A DNA stretch of 64,000 nt from a virus, in IMG/VR virus record IMGVR_UViG_3300017987_000001, positions 143,858 to 207,857 of that record; one strand, given 5' to 3'. The notes under the pieces are model-generated. The model saw only the letters and a list, made by a program, of their open reading frames with translations. It did no database searches and was not told the DNA's origin. Shown piece by piece: positions 8,924 to 18,022 of this stretch (the first letter of the stretch is position 1; each line of letters opens with the position of its first letter). A program made the position numbers and the translations under genes.

Positions 8924-10205
8924 GTGTACGCTCCTTCAGCAGGCTGTCGACCTCGTCCCAGAAGTGTTGGTACAGCCAGTGATCGCACCGTTGATTGAAC
9001 CACTGGAGCCCGCGCAGCGCTATCGGCTTGTACTTGTCGAACCGGCGCACGAGTTCGGTGAGCTGCGGTATCAGTCGCTCCTTGACCGGACGAGCGAGCT
9101 GCACGTAGTTGTTGTCGGGTTTCAGCCCAACGAGCTTACACTCAGGCACCGTGGGAGCCACCATCAGTGAGCATGCACTCGGGATCTCCGAGTACTTGTT
9201 CACGAGGTAACCGAACTTGTCCTGCCCGAACACACAGATCTTCGCTTGCGACAGATGCTTCGACCACAGCAGGAGGGGTGGAGCAGCGTACTTCGATGCG
9301 CTGATGTTCTCCTTCCCCACCTTGGGCGCTGGCGTGCCCCACAGCTTCAGCTTGAACGGTACCTTCGTATTGCGCAGCAGGTTCCAGATTGCCGTGCGCT
9401 CGGGGTACACCGGCCCAGCCACGCCGATCACCATCACGTCGTACGGTCGCTTCTTGAACGTCGTATTCTGGTTCGCCCAGAACGGATCGGCGAGGAACGG
9501 CGTGAAGATGACCCTCGTCTGCTTGGCGATGCTGAACGCGCCGTTCCAGATCGATGGATAGGGCGTGAGCACGGCCGCAGGCTTCTTGTCGAAGAGCTGC
9601 TGCGCGCGCTTCTGGATCGCAGGCGGATGATGATCGTGACAGTACAGGAAGATCGGCGGGTTGCCCTTCTGCGTAAGCAGTGGCGTCTGTCCGTGCACCG
9701 TCATGATGATGAAGTCGTAGTCCTTCAGATTGTAGCGGTCGATGTCGCCGAACCCGCAGAAGGTCGTCTGGTACGGACTCATCCGCTTGCGCCAGAGCAT
9801 GAGACCGGTCTTCGGACCGTGACGCACGAGCAGATGCGGCGCTCCGGCCACGAACAGACACTTGCGCCCGGGCAGGTCGGCGTGCTTCCCCAGTGCGAAA
9901 TTGTAGTTGCGACGGAGATGCAGCCACTCGGGCTTCAGTACGTTCGCACACTGCTGCTGCATCTGTGCCTTGTGCGCCGGGTGCCCGCATGAATGCGGCT
10001 TCCACTGATTCCTCCCCGAGATGCGTGACTGCCACTCCATGAGCGTACACAGCTCGCAGTTGGTGATCTCGCGCGGTCCGCCGTAGGTCTCCATATGCTC
10101 GCGCGTGATAGTGCATAGCGCGAGATCGTTCCCCCATGCGACCGTGGAGAACTCCTCGCGCTGGAACCACGCCTTGCGAGCAAGCTGAAAGACCCGGGAC
10201 GCCAT
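8907..10205 (-). CDS. GT-B glycosyltransferase, CgeB-like
   Basis: 432 residues. The C-terminal half has the CgeB-like arrangement: YDVMVIG starting the second Rossmann domain, VYPERTAIW, a LWGTPAP strand, then SQAKICVFG and a Glu-containing block (NKYSEIPSACSLMVAP) where GT-B enzymes hold the nucleotide sugar. The N-terminal part contains an unusual Cys/His group (CELC, CGHPAHKAQMQQQC) that could bind zinc. The ATG overlaps the upstream TGA (TGATG). Confidence 0.7.
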   Translation of the reverse strand: MASRVFQLARKAWFQREEFSTVAWGNDLALCTITREHMETYGGPREITNCELCTLMEWQSRISGRNQWKPHSCGHPAHKAQMQQQCANVLKPEWLHLRRNYNFALGKHADLPGRKCLFVAGAPHLLVRHGPKTGLMLWRKRMSPYQTTFCGFGDIDRYNLKDYDFIIMTVHGQTPLLTQKGNPPIFLYCHDHHPPAIQKRAQQLFDKKPAAVLTPYPSIWNGAFSIAKQTRVIFTPFLADPFWANQNTTFKKRPYDVMVIGVAGPVYPERTAIWNLLRNTKVPFKLKLWGTPAPKVGKENISASKYAAPPLLLWSKHLSQAKICVFGQDKFGYLVNKYSEIPSACSLMVAPTVPECKLVGLKPDNNYVQLARPVKERLIPQLTELVRRFDKYKPIALRGLQWFNQRCDHWLYQHFWDEVDSLLKERTHAASH

Positions 10206-11134
10206 CAGTCAATCCTCCACGGGTTGTGAATGACGATGTTCTTGGCAATCTGACCCACTTCGAGCACGCCTTGGTTCAGATCGACGAGCGACTTGAATCC
10301 GGTGTCCGTGAACTTCGAGTAGTCAACCGCATAGTTGCGGCAGTCAGCGTCCTTGCCGATCGACGCCTCGTGAATGTACATCGGGAAGAGCTTGTCGATA
10401 GCATTCGCAGCTTCACGCTTCGTGAGGTTGAGATGATCCGCTCCCACGTTGAAGATGTGCCCGCCTACGCTATCGAACTTGTTGATGGCGTGGAGGTAGC
10501 TATCCGCAGCGTCACGAACGTGGAGGAACGTGCGCCTGTGGCCGCCCTCGTAGATCACGAGATAGCGCTTGCGCACGGCGTGGAACACGAAGTTGTTGAT
10601 CAGCAGGTCGAAGCGCATGCACGGGCTACCGCCGAAGATGGTAGCGAAGCGAAGGCATGCAGCACCCGCGTCCTGACAGATCTTCTCCGCCTCGGCCTTC
10701 GTATGCCCATAGTGGCTGAGCGGGCTGATCGGCGTCGTTTCGTCACACACGCCATCCACCATGCCGTACGTGCTACCGGTGGAGGCATACACGAAGACCT
10801 GATTCTTCGACACGTGCTTGGCCACGTTGCGGCTGCCAACTACGTTGGTCTCAGTAGCAAGCTGCGGGTCAGCGGCGCACGCCGGGAAGCCCACAATCGC
10901 GGCGAGATGAAGCACGACATCGTTCTGACTGACGAGCTTGCCTACCAGCTCCTCGTCACGGACGTCGCCCTTCACGCAGTCGAACACGCGACTGATGGTC
11001 GCATGCCCCAGCAGCGAGTGGAATCCATAGTCTAGCTTGTCGAGTACGGTGACGCGATGTCCCGCATCGAGAAGACGCCCGCAGAGCACTGATCCGACAT
11101 AGCCTGCTCCACCCGTAACGAGAACGTTAGCCAT
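10205..11134 (-). CDS. NAD-dependent sugar epimerase/dehydratase
   Basis: 309 residues of extended SDR type. VLVTGGAGYVGSVLCGRL is the NAD-binding motif; YASTGSTYG followed by SHYGHTKAEAE gives the Ser and Tyr-x3-Lys catalytic residues of UDP- or GDP-sugar epimerases and dehydratases. The family interconverts nucleotide sugars. With the dehydrogenase and Fcl-like genes it would supply donors for the glycosyltransferases. Confidence 0.85.
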   Translation of the reverse strand: MANVLVTGGAGYVGSVLCGRLLDAGHRVTVLDKLDYGFHSLLGHATISRVFDCVKGDVRDEELVGKLVSQNDVVLHLAAIVGFPACAADPQLATETNVVGSRNVAKHVSKNQVFVYASTGSTYGMVDGVCDETTPISPLSHYGHTKAEAEKICQDAGAACLRFATIFGGSPCMRFDLLINNFVFHAVRKRYLVIYEGGHRRTFLHVRDAADSYLHAINKFDSVGGHIFNVGADHLNLTKREAANAIDKLFPMYIHEASIGKDADCRNYAVDYSKFTDTGFKSLVDLNQGVLEVGQIAKNIVIHNPWRID

Positions 11135-12440
11135 TGGTATGCAATCCGTTTCTGTAAAGGTCGACTACACGCTTGCCAGAGAGCTTGTAGTCGAGCACCT
11201 TCGCGAAGACCTCGGGCTGCAGCCGCATGTTGACGATGATCGCATCCGAGGTCTCAAGTAGATCATCGACATTCGCCGTAAGATTGTGCATCAGTTCCGC
11301 AGCTTCTGCATCGCCACGAACCATAAGATCGAGCGTGACGTCGTCGGTGTCCGAGAAGATCGGATCCCAGAAATGGATCCCCACGTCATCGCCCTCGGCA
11401 AGCGCGAAGAACTCCACAGCGAGCGAGTGCCGAGCGTCGGGGTATCCGGGGCGATAACCCATGCCGATCATGCCGAGCGTGTTAACGTCATCGTGATCGG
11501 CAGCTTCCCGGTAGATGCGCTGGATGCGGTCGCGGTTGTGGAGATTCGCCAGTGCGAGCGTCGGGCACCGATGCGAGATGAGGTTCTCCAGCAAGATGCC
11601 GCGCAGGATGGCGCTGTCCTTCGGCAAGCACGTGCCACTGAACGGAGGACCGGCCTTCATGTGGGAGAGTGTGAGCAGTCGTCCGGCGCTGCTCTCGCAG
11701 AATGTCAGATGCGTGACGATCGTGGGGTCGACGCCGAAGTGGTCGCACAGATCACCCAGTTCGTTGGCGAAGTTGATCTTGAGACACATGTACGTGTTGT
11801 GCATCAGCTTGACGAACTCGGCCTCTTCGTAGCTACAACGACTCTGCTCCGTCTCATTCCATGTCACCGAGCGAATGAACTTGTCGAGCTTGTCGTTCGG
11901 CCTGCCGATCTCGCGCTGCCACGACTTCAGCGGTCCCATACCGAGCACGATCTTGGGCGGATGCAGGAAGTCGGTCACGCCAGCGCCCGCGCGCAGGAAC
12001 ACGGGCTGATACACGAACTGTGCCTCGCAGTCCTTGAGCGCGGGAAGCACGTGCTTCGCAATCGTGCCCGGAAAGACCGTCGAGCCGAGGATGAGGATCT
12101 GCCCCTTCTTCAGGATGGGCGCCAGATCCTTCAGGAGGCCCGTCAGAGCGCTGAAATCACAGACCTCGTACTCTGACCCCTCGGGAACGATTGAGGGCGT
12201 CTGAACGGCTATGAAGATGATCTCCGCATCAGCGACGTACGCGAGATCATTGGTGATGTAGGCGCGCTTGTAGTCGATGCCATTCCAGCAGCTTTCCTCG
12301 CCCTCGAACAGCTTCCCGCTCTCCCACGCTTCGAGCTTCGTGCGGTCCTTATCGATGACGATCAGGTCATGCCCTGCGAGCAGCGCTGCACCGCCCCAGC
12401 TGATTCCCATGTTGCCCGCACCGATGAGTGCTACCTGCAT
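11127..12440 (-). CDS. UDP-glucose/GDP-mannose dehydrogenase family protein
   Basis: 437 residues from the ATG at 12440, with GGAG spaced five bases upstream; the longer upstream frame is not coding. VALIGAGNMG is the N-terminal NAD motif. FSGTCLPKDSAIL contains the catalytic Cys and Lys of the family (G-x-C-x-P-K-D), and EEAEFVKLMHNTY matches the central helix that carries Lys and Asn. These enzymes oxidise a nucleotide sugar C6 alcohol to the uronic acid, so this phage may make a uronic-acid donor. The length is normal. Confidence 0.85.
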   Translation of the reverse strand: MQVALIGAGNMGISWGGAALLAGHDLIVIDKDRTKLEAWESGKLFEGEESCWNGIDYKRAYITNDLAYVADAEIIFIAVQTPSIVPEGSEYEVCDFSALTGLLKDLAPILKKGQILILGSTVFPGTIAKHVLPALKDCEAQFVYQPVFLRAGAGVTDFLHPPKIVLGMGPLKSWQREIGRPNDKLDKFIRSVTWNETEQSRCSYEEAEFVKLMHNTYMCLKINFANELGDLCDHFGVDPTIVTHLTFCESSAGRLLTLSHMKAGPPFSGTCLPKDSAILRGILLENLISHRCPTLALANLHNRDRIQRIYREAADHDDVNTLGMIGMGYRPGYPDARHSLAVEFFALAEGDDVGIHFWDPIFSDTDDVTLDLMVRGDAEAAELMHNLTANVDDLLETSDAIIVNMRLQPEVFAKVLDYKLSGKRVVDLYRNGLHTNG

Positions 12441-12441
12441 G

Positions 12442-13128
12442 CTATCTCCTCGCGATCTTGAATGGCTTGCGCTTGCCCTGCAGTACCATGCGCAGGCTCT
12501 GCTTGTAGCCGAGATGGGTGGACATATCGAGTACGCCAAGCCACGGCCTCGGCTTCATCTTCAGGAACTTCTGATCGTAGTACCAGTCGGACATCGACTT
12601 CTGGTCCACGCGCCCGGTGACCTTCGGGATGCCGAACTTCTCAGCGAAGTCACGTCGAACAACCCAGCACGGGCCGTTCGACGTGTTCTTCAACCGCACC
12701 TCATAGTCTCCGATCTGAACGGTGGAGCGCGTGGGGTGCTTGCGCTCCTGCAGTCGATCGGTATGCATCGCTGCAGCTACCACATCCTCGCGCTCGTCGA
12801 GCACGAGCTTGCCCGCCTTCAGCCACTCGGGCTTGAGAATCATGTCGTCATCAACCCACGACACGTACTTCGCGTCGCTCGCTTCTACCTGCTTCCACAT
12901 CTGGCGCAGCGCGTACGACTTCTGCCACTGCGGAACGTTGCGCTGATTCTTGATGATCTGTTGCACGCGTCCAACAGTCTTCAGCCACTTGTACGTGCCG
13001 TCGATCGAGCCGTTGTCGATGACGAGCAGGTGGGCATCTCCGATGTCGGATGCGAGCAGCGACTCCACGCACTGCTTCAGGAAGTCGAGTCGATCACGCG
13101 TGATCACCGTGATGATTGTGTCGGGCAT
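12442..13128 (-). CDS. Family 2 glycosyltransferase
   Basis: 228 residues. ITVITRDRLDFLKQCVESLL at the N-terminus and VIDNGSIDGT are the nucleotide-binding elements of GT2 enzymes, and VSWVDDDMIL holds the DxD metal site. The product is shorter than the usual 250-300 residues, lacking a membrane tail, so it should be cytoplasmic. Its stop lies two bases before the next gene's ATG. Confidence 0.88.
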   Translation of the reverse strand: MPDTIITVITRDRLDFLKQCVESLLASDIGDAHLLVIDNGSIDGTYKWLKTVGRVQQIIKNQRNVPQWQKSYALRQMWKQVEASDAKYVSWVDDDMILKPEWLKAGKLVLDEREDVVAAAMHTDRLQERKHPTRSTVQIGDYEVRLKNTSNGPCWVVRRDFAEKFGIPKVTGRVDQKSMSDWYYDQKFLKMKPRPWLGVLDMSTHLGYKQSLRMVLQGKRKPFKIARR

Positions 13129-14009
13129 CAGAGTCGATCCTTTTTGTAAACGCTGTAGAGCAGCTTAACGATGGTCCCCGTGATCTGTGCAGGCGGGAGC
13201 ACCACGCCCTTCTTGTGCAGGATCACTTCCACGGGCGTAGCGAACGGATTCCAGTCCTTCTCGTACCGAACTTTGTTGCCGCCGCCGATCAGGCTCTGGA
13301 AGCGGCTCGTCGCCCACACGACGTGAGGCACGCGGCAGAGCGACGCCAGATGCATCGGACCGCTCGACGGGCCGATCACGAGCTGCGAGCTGGCAATGAG
13401 GTTCACCAACTCGTTCAGTGGCATGCCGCGCTTGTCCGTCACGCCTATGGGCAGGAGTGAAGCGTGCTTGGTACCGATCGCCACAATCTCTTCACGCTTT
13501 GCGATCTTCTTCGTGACGATCTGCTCGATCAGTCGGTCCCACATCTTCTGCGGATAGTTATCCCCGGCGAATGGAGCAGCGCATCGACGATTGCGCGCGT
13601 GAATGACGACCTTCCACGGTGTCGGGATCAGGCCGCCATATGGCACGAATGACTGATCGCGGAGCTTTCGTCGAGGAGGACGGCGTACCCAGCTCTCCAG
13701 CCTAATCACTTCGTATCCGAGCTTCTGGTACTTGTGCTCGTAGGCGCTCAGCTCGCCACGAACGCGCGCGACCTCGGCGGGGTTGTCGACCTTGCCCTTA
13801 CGTGGACGGTGCCCGTCACGATCGCAGAGGATGACATGGGGAATGAAGGTGTGACTGAAGTCACGGTAGAGCGGCCAGAGCCCTTCCGTGCTGCAGATGA
13901 TTACGTTTCGGGGATCAATACCCTGAGCCTGCTTGCGTACGAAGCCCTGCCACTCCATCAACTCCCAGCCGAACTCCGATACGCACGGTCCAGCGATAAG
14001 CGCCTTCAT
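13128..14009 (-). CDS. Family 9-like (heptosyltransferase-type) glycosyltransferase
   Basis: 293 residues. LVIGPSSGPMHLASLCRVPHVVW corresponds to the D/P-S-G-x2-H motif of GT9 heptosyltransferases, and WKVVIHARN is the strand with the donor-site basic residues. First gene of the sugar cassette in the direction of transcription. Its ribosome site (AGGAGG) lies inside a short inverted repeat, GTCCCT / AGGGAC (14013-14037), which could tune its translation. Confidence 0.7.
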   Translation of the reverse strand: MKALIAGPCVSEFGWELMEWQGFVRKQAQGIDPRNVIICSTEGLWPLYRDFSHTFIPHVILCDRDGHRPRKGKVDNPAEVARVRGELSAYEHKYQKLGYEVIRLESWVRRPPRRKLRDQSFVPYGGLIPTPWKVVIHARNRRCAAPFAGDNYPQKMWDRLIEQIVTKKIAKREEIVAIGTKHASLLPIGVTDKRGMPLNELVNLIASSQLVIGPSSGPMHLASLCRVPHVVWATSRFQSLIGGGNKVRYEKDWNPFATPVEVILHKKGVVLPPAQITGTIVKLLYSVYKKDRL

Positions 14010-14045
14010 TGCCCTGCGGTCCCTCCTCGATTAGGGACGGCGGCG

Positions 14046-16820
14046 TCAGCCAGTCTGTGCGCCGGTCATCTGTTGTAGTGCTTGGAACCCTCCCTCAAGC
14101 TTCGCCTGATCCCTTGTCTCGTCCATCTTCTGGATAACGAGCGCGTGAAGCGTCTGATCGGACTTCTTGAGGTCCGTGAGCTGCGACTTGCGGATCTCGT
14201 ACGGCATACCAAGCATCTGCATCGCAATCTGCTCAGCCTGCGATTGCATATCGTCGGGTGTCGTTCCACCCGCCGGAGAGGGCTGTCCAGCAGGAGCAGC
14301 GCCTGCGGGAGCGCCACCAGCAGGAGCGGGCTGACCGGGCATCTGCGGCTGGTCTGCGGCAGCGAAGATCTGCTCGAACTCCTGCTGCTTCGCCTGATCC
14401 TCCTGAAACTTCTTGCTCTCGTCGGCGAACTGCTTCTCTTCCTCGAACATCCGCCGTATTTCCTCGCGCCAGTCGATTCCATACGGTGCGAAGGCAGTCT
14501 GCTTCGAGATCTGCTGCGAGGCGGCGAGCTGAAGCTGGATCTGCTTCTTCTCGATGTCCTCGGCGAGCGTCGTCGGCTGGAGGCGTCCGCTGATCTTCTC
14601 CCAGTTCATCAGGTCGGTAATCGCCTCGAAGAACCAGTTGACCCACCCGTTCATGGCGGAGACGAAATGCGTCCACGTGCGCTCAAACAGACGCAGCGCC
14701 ATCGGAGCTGCCTGCACCTGCAGCGTGCCACGGTACATCTCAGCCGGAACGCCCATAGCATTGAGGAACTCGTCCATGCCTGCATTGATGAGGTCAACGG
14801 GAGCGAGATCCTGCCCCTCGCCACCAAGAGCGCGGTAGTCGATGGGGAACGGGAGTGCATTCCACTGAGTCGGATCCTTGCGATGCTTGCGAATCATGCC
14901 CATCACGCGGCCCATGAACGAACCAGCATTGACGTGATACAGCGGGTCGACCTCGCCAGTGCCCGAGCCCTTGCCCGGCGTGATGATGCGGAATGGAATG
15001 ATGTAGTCGAGACCGATGGCCTCGTTGTAGCGCTTGAGCACCTGCACGTACCACGCCTGCTTGAAGTTGGCGAGGATGCGCGGAATGCCCCATCCGGCAT
15101 TACGCAAACCGGCGACGCACTCCTCTTTGAAGTGGTAGATGATGCCCTTGTTGAACTGGAACCACTTGTCGGTGCGCAAGCACTCGACTATTTCCCACGG
15201 CGTCGACTCAAGGTAGAACGGGTTGCCCTTGCGGACCTCTCGCTTGATGTCCGAAGGCGGGATCCAATAGTACGCAGTCTCGTGAGAAATTGGGTGGTGC
15301 TGGAGACGGACCTCGTGGGGCGACCATCGAATGATTCGTGGCTTATCCTCTTCCACGGAACGGCGATCGACACGTTCGAATACTCCCGTCCACCCACACT
15401 GTGGACACGTCGCGTTGAACTGCCAGTTCTCAAAGGAGTATTCCATCCGACCGAGCGTGCGTTCGTGGAAACACTTACGACAGCGAAGATATCGGCGGAA
15501 TGGAATGTGTACGGAAGTGAATGAATTACCGTAGCACTGCTTCGTCAGAATGCCGTTATCGATAACGAACGTATGCGTCTCCATCTCGACACAGCAGAAT
15601 ACCTCGTCAACAATACCTGTTCCGCGTACTTCCTTGACTCCGATATACTGACCATAGTTCGTGGGCTTGTAGTTCTCCTCGAACTTGGCTCTATGCGCTG
15701 GGATCAGGAAGTCTTGCGGCAACATCGACTGCTTAAGCAACGTGACGTAATAAATGTCACTGTCGTATACGTCGACGTGTCCGTCATCACGAACAAACTC
15801 CGCCGTACGCCGCTGACTTCGGACAGGACCAGCGGACATACCGATACGAGGAAGCTGTCGAACAATTGCCTCCAACGTAGCGGAGGATGCCTGCGTCAGC
15901 ATCGCACAACCGTGCGTGTCCACAGTACCATCAGCAGACAGGAAGCCGCATACGAAGCCGTACCAATACTCCGCACTCATGTCATTCGACGGGAGCGCCT
16001 TGTAGTGCGGCGGCAGACCAAACATCTCGACTTTTCCAGAGTCCGGCGTGTAGTCGTCTACATCCCAGTACGCCAGCATGACCGCGTCCTTCTCCCCGAA
16101 GAACGTAGCCTTTGCCTGCTTGCCCTTGTTGTACAGTGAGCCGTCACCAAACGTGAAGCCGTGGCGAACGCCTTCCTTGAAGTCATCACCCCGCTCGGGG
16201 CGAGGAGCTACGACTCTGGGGATCCTGTATCCCTTCCGCAGTTCAGCTGTAGAAACTTCAACCTCTTTGTCAGAGCAGTTCTTGGCGATCCACCGATGCT
16301 CGGGCGTAGCCAGCACGGTGCGGCCGTCGCTAAACTCAACTTCGAGAAGTTCTTGATGACCAAAGGACTTGAACTCTGCGGGGCGATACACGCCATCTTT
16401 CGATAGCACGTCAACAGTCTTACCCACAAGCTCGCGAAGCTTGAAGACGCCACCGCGCGTGACCGCTTCAGTGTCGCCGTGGAAACACATGTAATCGTCG
16501 CCAATAGTAGCGAGCACGTCGAGGATCTTGATCTGCTTATTTAGGAAGTCTTCGTACTTCTCCTTCTCGTCATCCGATGCATCCTGCAGTTCGATCTTCG
16601 TCAGGAAGTAGCGAACGACACGCTGCGCAGCCATGCGAAACGTGCCGTTGGTTACCCACAGATACTCACACCAGCGCATGACGTCGTAGAGCGAGCGCGG
16701 CATCTGTGTGGATGCGTAGTCAAAGAACGGGTCGGGGAATGCTTGAGAATACCGGTTCGCCGTACTGTTGGCTGAACCGACACCGGTCGTTGGGAACATC
16801 GGGAAGACAGCTTCGGCCAT
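14046..16820 (-). CDS. Phage portal protein interrupted by an intein
   Basis: 924 residues in one frame. Removing the intein (residues 112-428) leaves a 607-residue extein, a usual portal size. The extein has the features of portals that form the dodecameric DNA gate: an N-terminal region with a junction at DDYM/CYGNSF, then a Cys4 cluster (CRKC, CPQC), a central domain with a VKHIGRV-like hinge not visible by eye but GMDEFLNAMGVPAEMYRGT close to portal family sequences, and a Gln/Pro/Gly-rich tail with coiled-coil character. Insertion of the intein immediately before a conserved Tyr-Gly-Asn is typical, since inteins invade conserved sites. Portal assignment rests on overall pattern. Confidence 0.8.
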   Translation of the reverse strand: MAEAVFPMFPTTGVGSANSTANRYSQAFPDPFFDYASTQMPRSLYDVMRWCEYLWVTNGTFRMAAQRVVRYFLTKIELQDASDDEKEKYEDFLNKQIKILDVLATIGDDYMCFHGDTEAVTRGGVFKLRELVGKTVDVLSKDGVYRPAEFKSFGHQELLEVEFSDGRTVLATPEHRWIAKNCSDKEVEVSTAELRKGYRIPRVVAPRPERGDDFKEGVRHGFTFGDGSLYNKGKQAKATFFGEKDAVMLAYWDVDDYTPDSGKVEMFGLPPHYKALPSNDMSAEYWYGFVCGFLSADGTVDTHGCAMLTQASSATLEAIVRQLPRIGMSAGPVRSQRRTAEFVRDDGHVDVYDSDIYYVTLLKQSMLPQDFLIPAHRAKFEENYKPTNYGQYIGVKEVRGTGIVDEVFCCVEMETHTFVIDNGILTKQCYGNSFTSVHIPFRRYLRCRKCFHERTLGRMEYSFENWQFNATCPQCGWTGVFERVDRRSVEEDKPRIIRWSPHEVRLQHHPISHETAYYWIPPSDIKREVRKGNPFYLESTPWEIVECLRTDKWFQFNKGIIYHFKEECVAGLRNAGWGIPRILANFKQAWYVQVLKRYNEAIGLDYIIPFRIITPGKGSGTGEVDPLYHVNAGSFMGRVMGMIRKHRKDPTQWNALPFPIDYRALGGEGQDLAPVDLINAGMDEFLNAMGVPAEMYRGTLQVQAAPMALRLFERTWTHFVSAMNGWVNWFFEAITDLMNWEKISGRLQPTTLAEDIEKKQIQLQLAASQQISKQTAFAPYGIDWREEIRRMFEEEKQFADESKKFQEDQAKQQEFEQIFAAADQPQMPGQPAPAGGAPAGAAPAGQPSPAGGTTPDDMQSQAEQIAMQMLGMPYEIRKSQLTDLKKSDQTLHALVIQKMDETRDQAKLEGGFQALQQMTGAQTG
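15537..16487 (-). other. Intein with LAGLIDADG homing endonuclease inside the portal gene
   Basis: 317 codons, residues 112-428 of the host protein. Block A begins with C1 (CFHGDTEAV), block B is VLATPEHRWIA with the Thr and His. GVRHGFTFGDGSL and WYGFVCGFLSADGTV are the two DOD endonuclease blocks with their acidic residues, and block F/G is ETHTFVIDNGILTKQ followed by C+1. The terminal residue is Gln and the penultimate one Lys, in place of the usual His-Asn. Gln-terminated inteins are known, but the loss of the penultimate His may slow splicing. Confidence 0.92.
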
Positions 16821-16828
16821 GCCGACCT

Positions 16829-17038
16829 CTACTTCTGTTCGTGTGCATCTTTCAGGTGAAGCGGTACGGCCTTGAGTGGAACGGTGTCAGCTTCGGATGC
16901 GCGCTTGTCCATCTCCTGCTGCGCCTCACGCGCATGACGCAGGCAGAGCACCTTGTCATCCATGATCGTGTACGAAGGAGCCTGACAGTAGTCGCAGCGC
17001 GTCGAGCCGATCACGACCTTGTTTGCTTTATCCATCAT
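16829..17038 (-). CDS. Small zinc-finger-like protein
   Basis: 69 residues from the first of two tandem ATGs (17038), with GAGGAG upstream. CDYC followed after 13 residues by CLRH gives a C-x2-C / C-x2-H arrangement likely to bind zinc. The remainder is charged. It overlaps the upstream gene by 11 nt and sits directly before the portal gene. Function unknown. Confidence 0.7.
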   Translation of the reverse strand: MMDKANKVVIGSTRCDYCQAPSYTIMDDKVLCLRHAREAQQEMDKRASEADTVPLKAVPLHLKDAHEQK

Positions 17039-17735
17039 CCTGCTCCTCTGCGATGAACAGTACCGTAAATGTAACCGAGTCGTCTGGCATTGTAAACTGA
17101 ATTCCAGCCCACACGCACGTGAGCGTCTTCTTGTTGACCTGTACCTCGACGACCATCGCTTCCTCACCCTCGATCTCGGGCAGCTCGTAGGTGGTTCCGA
17201 GTTCGGCGTTCCGAGACATGAGCACCAGCTGATTGCCATCGCGAAACACCGACGAGTACTGCTGGCGCACACGCCCGAATGTCCCCTTGATAGCGACAGG
17301 TACCGTGGTGCGCTTCGGGATGGTTACGTTCGGAACGTCGAGCGTGGCAGGCGGAATCTCGTGCGTCTCGTCGACCTCCACACGTGTGGGGATATCCGTG
17401 TCGACAGGAGGAACAGCGCGTCCGGCCGGTGCTTGCTTCGGCGCTTTGTTGGACGCGTTCAAAAATGTCTGCTCCACATCGGCCTCGTCCGGGCTGGCCT
17501 TCTTCTCCGAGCCTTTGGCCAGTGCTCCCGGCTCGACTACAGCGATGGTACGCATTTCACCACCTTCGCACACCACGATGTTCTGCTCGATCTGAGGGTT
17601 CTGCGCGTCGAAGCCCATGCTGCCACCGACCTCTCCGCCCTTCCGGTGGGAGGGGATGACGGTCGCATGCAGCGCCTCATCACGTGCGTATTCGGTGCGG
17701 TTCTCCGGCCCAAAGTCGCCTTCTGTGGGGGTCAT
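17028..17735 (-). CDS. Protein of unknown function, first gene of the portal transcript
   Basis: 235 residues from the ATG at 17735 (GGAG nine bases upstream); a TTG 15 bases earlier is possible. The N-terminal half is polar and probably disordered; the C-terminal half (TVPVAIKG onward) alternates like a beta-rich domain. No recognised family. A strong promoter lies about 30 bases upstream, so this gene leads the operon into the portal gene and may be a structural or accessory protein. Confidence 0.75.
   Translation of the reverse strand: MTPTEGDFGPENRTEYARDEALHATVIPSHRKGGEVGGSMGFDAQNPQIEQNIVVCEGGEMRTIAVVEPGALAKGSEKKASPDEADVEQTFLNASNKAPKQAPAGRAVPPVDTDIPTRVEVDETHEIPPATLDVPNVTIPKRTTVPVAIKGTFGRVRQQYSSVFRDGNQLVLMSRNAELGTTYELPEIEGEEAMVVEVQVNKKTLTCVWAGIQFTMPDDSVTFTVLFIAEEQDDG
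17448..17463. promoter_or_regulatory. Copy of the ACGCGT-centred palindrome, inside a gene
   Basis: GTTGGACGCGTTCAAA matches 14 of 16 positions of the repeated palindrome described at 22717. It is within the coding sequence of the gene at 17028-17735, so it may be chance, but it is followed by AAT as in the intergenic copies. Confidence 0.3.
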
Positions 17736-17763
17736 ATAGTTTTGCTCCAAATAATGTGCCTAC

Positions 17764-17792
17764 ATAATAATCCTGCGAAACTACGCGGTCAA
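17764..17792 (-). promoter_or_regulatory. Sigma70-type promoter
   Basis: On the minus strand TTGACC (17792-17787), a 17-base spacer and TATTAT (17769-17764) match the -35 and -10 consensus at five of six positions each. The predicted start lies about 20 bases before the ATG of the gene at 17028-17735. Confidence 0.7.
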
Positions 17793-17798
17793 GCTGAT

Positions 17799-17846
17799 AG
17801 CTAAAGAAAGGGCGAACCCATCCCGCCAGCCTTACGACTGACGGGA
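17799..17846 (-). terminator. Possible weak terminator
   Basis: On the minus strand TCCCGTCAG pairs with CTGGCGGGA around an 8-nt loop, with a T-rich CTTTCTTT about ten bases later. The gap between hairpin and T-run makes it a weak candidate. It separates the small membrane-protein gene from the promoter at 17792. Confidence 0.35.
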
Positions 17847-17859
17847 CGATCCACCCCTC

Positions 17860-18018
17860 CTACCATCCGAGGATTGTAGCCACAGCCGCGAAGATGACGA
17901 GCAGTATCACTCCCACACAACCACACGTACAAGCACTCCCGTGATCACACTCAGGGCACAGCTGCGGGTATTGCTTGAGCGTAGGCTTGCCGCACATGCG
18001 ACACGGTCGGTTTGACAT
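17860..18018 (-). CDS. Small zinc-ribbon membrane protein
   Basis: 52 residues from the ATG at 18018, with AGGAGG nine bases upstream, ending in TAG. CRMC and CPEC form a C-x2-C pair set like a zinc ribbon, followed by a CTCGC cluster and one hydrophobic segment (VGVILLVIFAAVATILGW) that would span the membrane at the very C-terminus. Cysteine-rich head with membrane tail; function unknown. Too short for a length-filtered gene search. Confidence 0.65.
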   Translation of the reverse strand: MSNRPCRMCGKPTLKQYPQLCPECDHGSACTCGCVGVILLVIFAAVATILGW

Positions 18019-18022
18019 ACTA

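Noticed and set aside
14082-15524. 480-codon plus-strand open frame under the portal gene
   Set aside because: It is the complement of a coding gene with strong codon bias; no start site, no motif and no neighbouring plus-strand genes support it. The minus-strand portal with intein is clearly the real gene.
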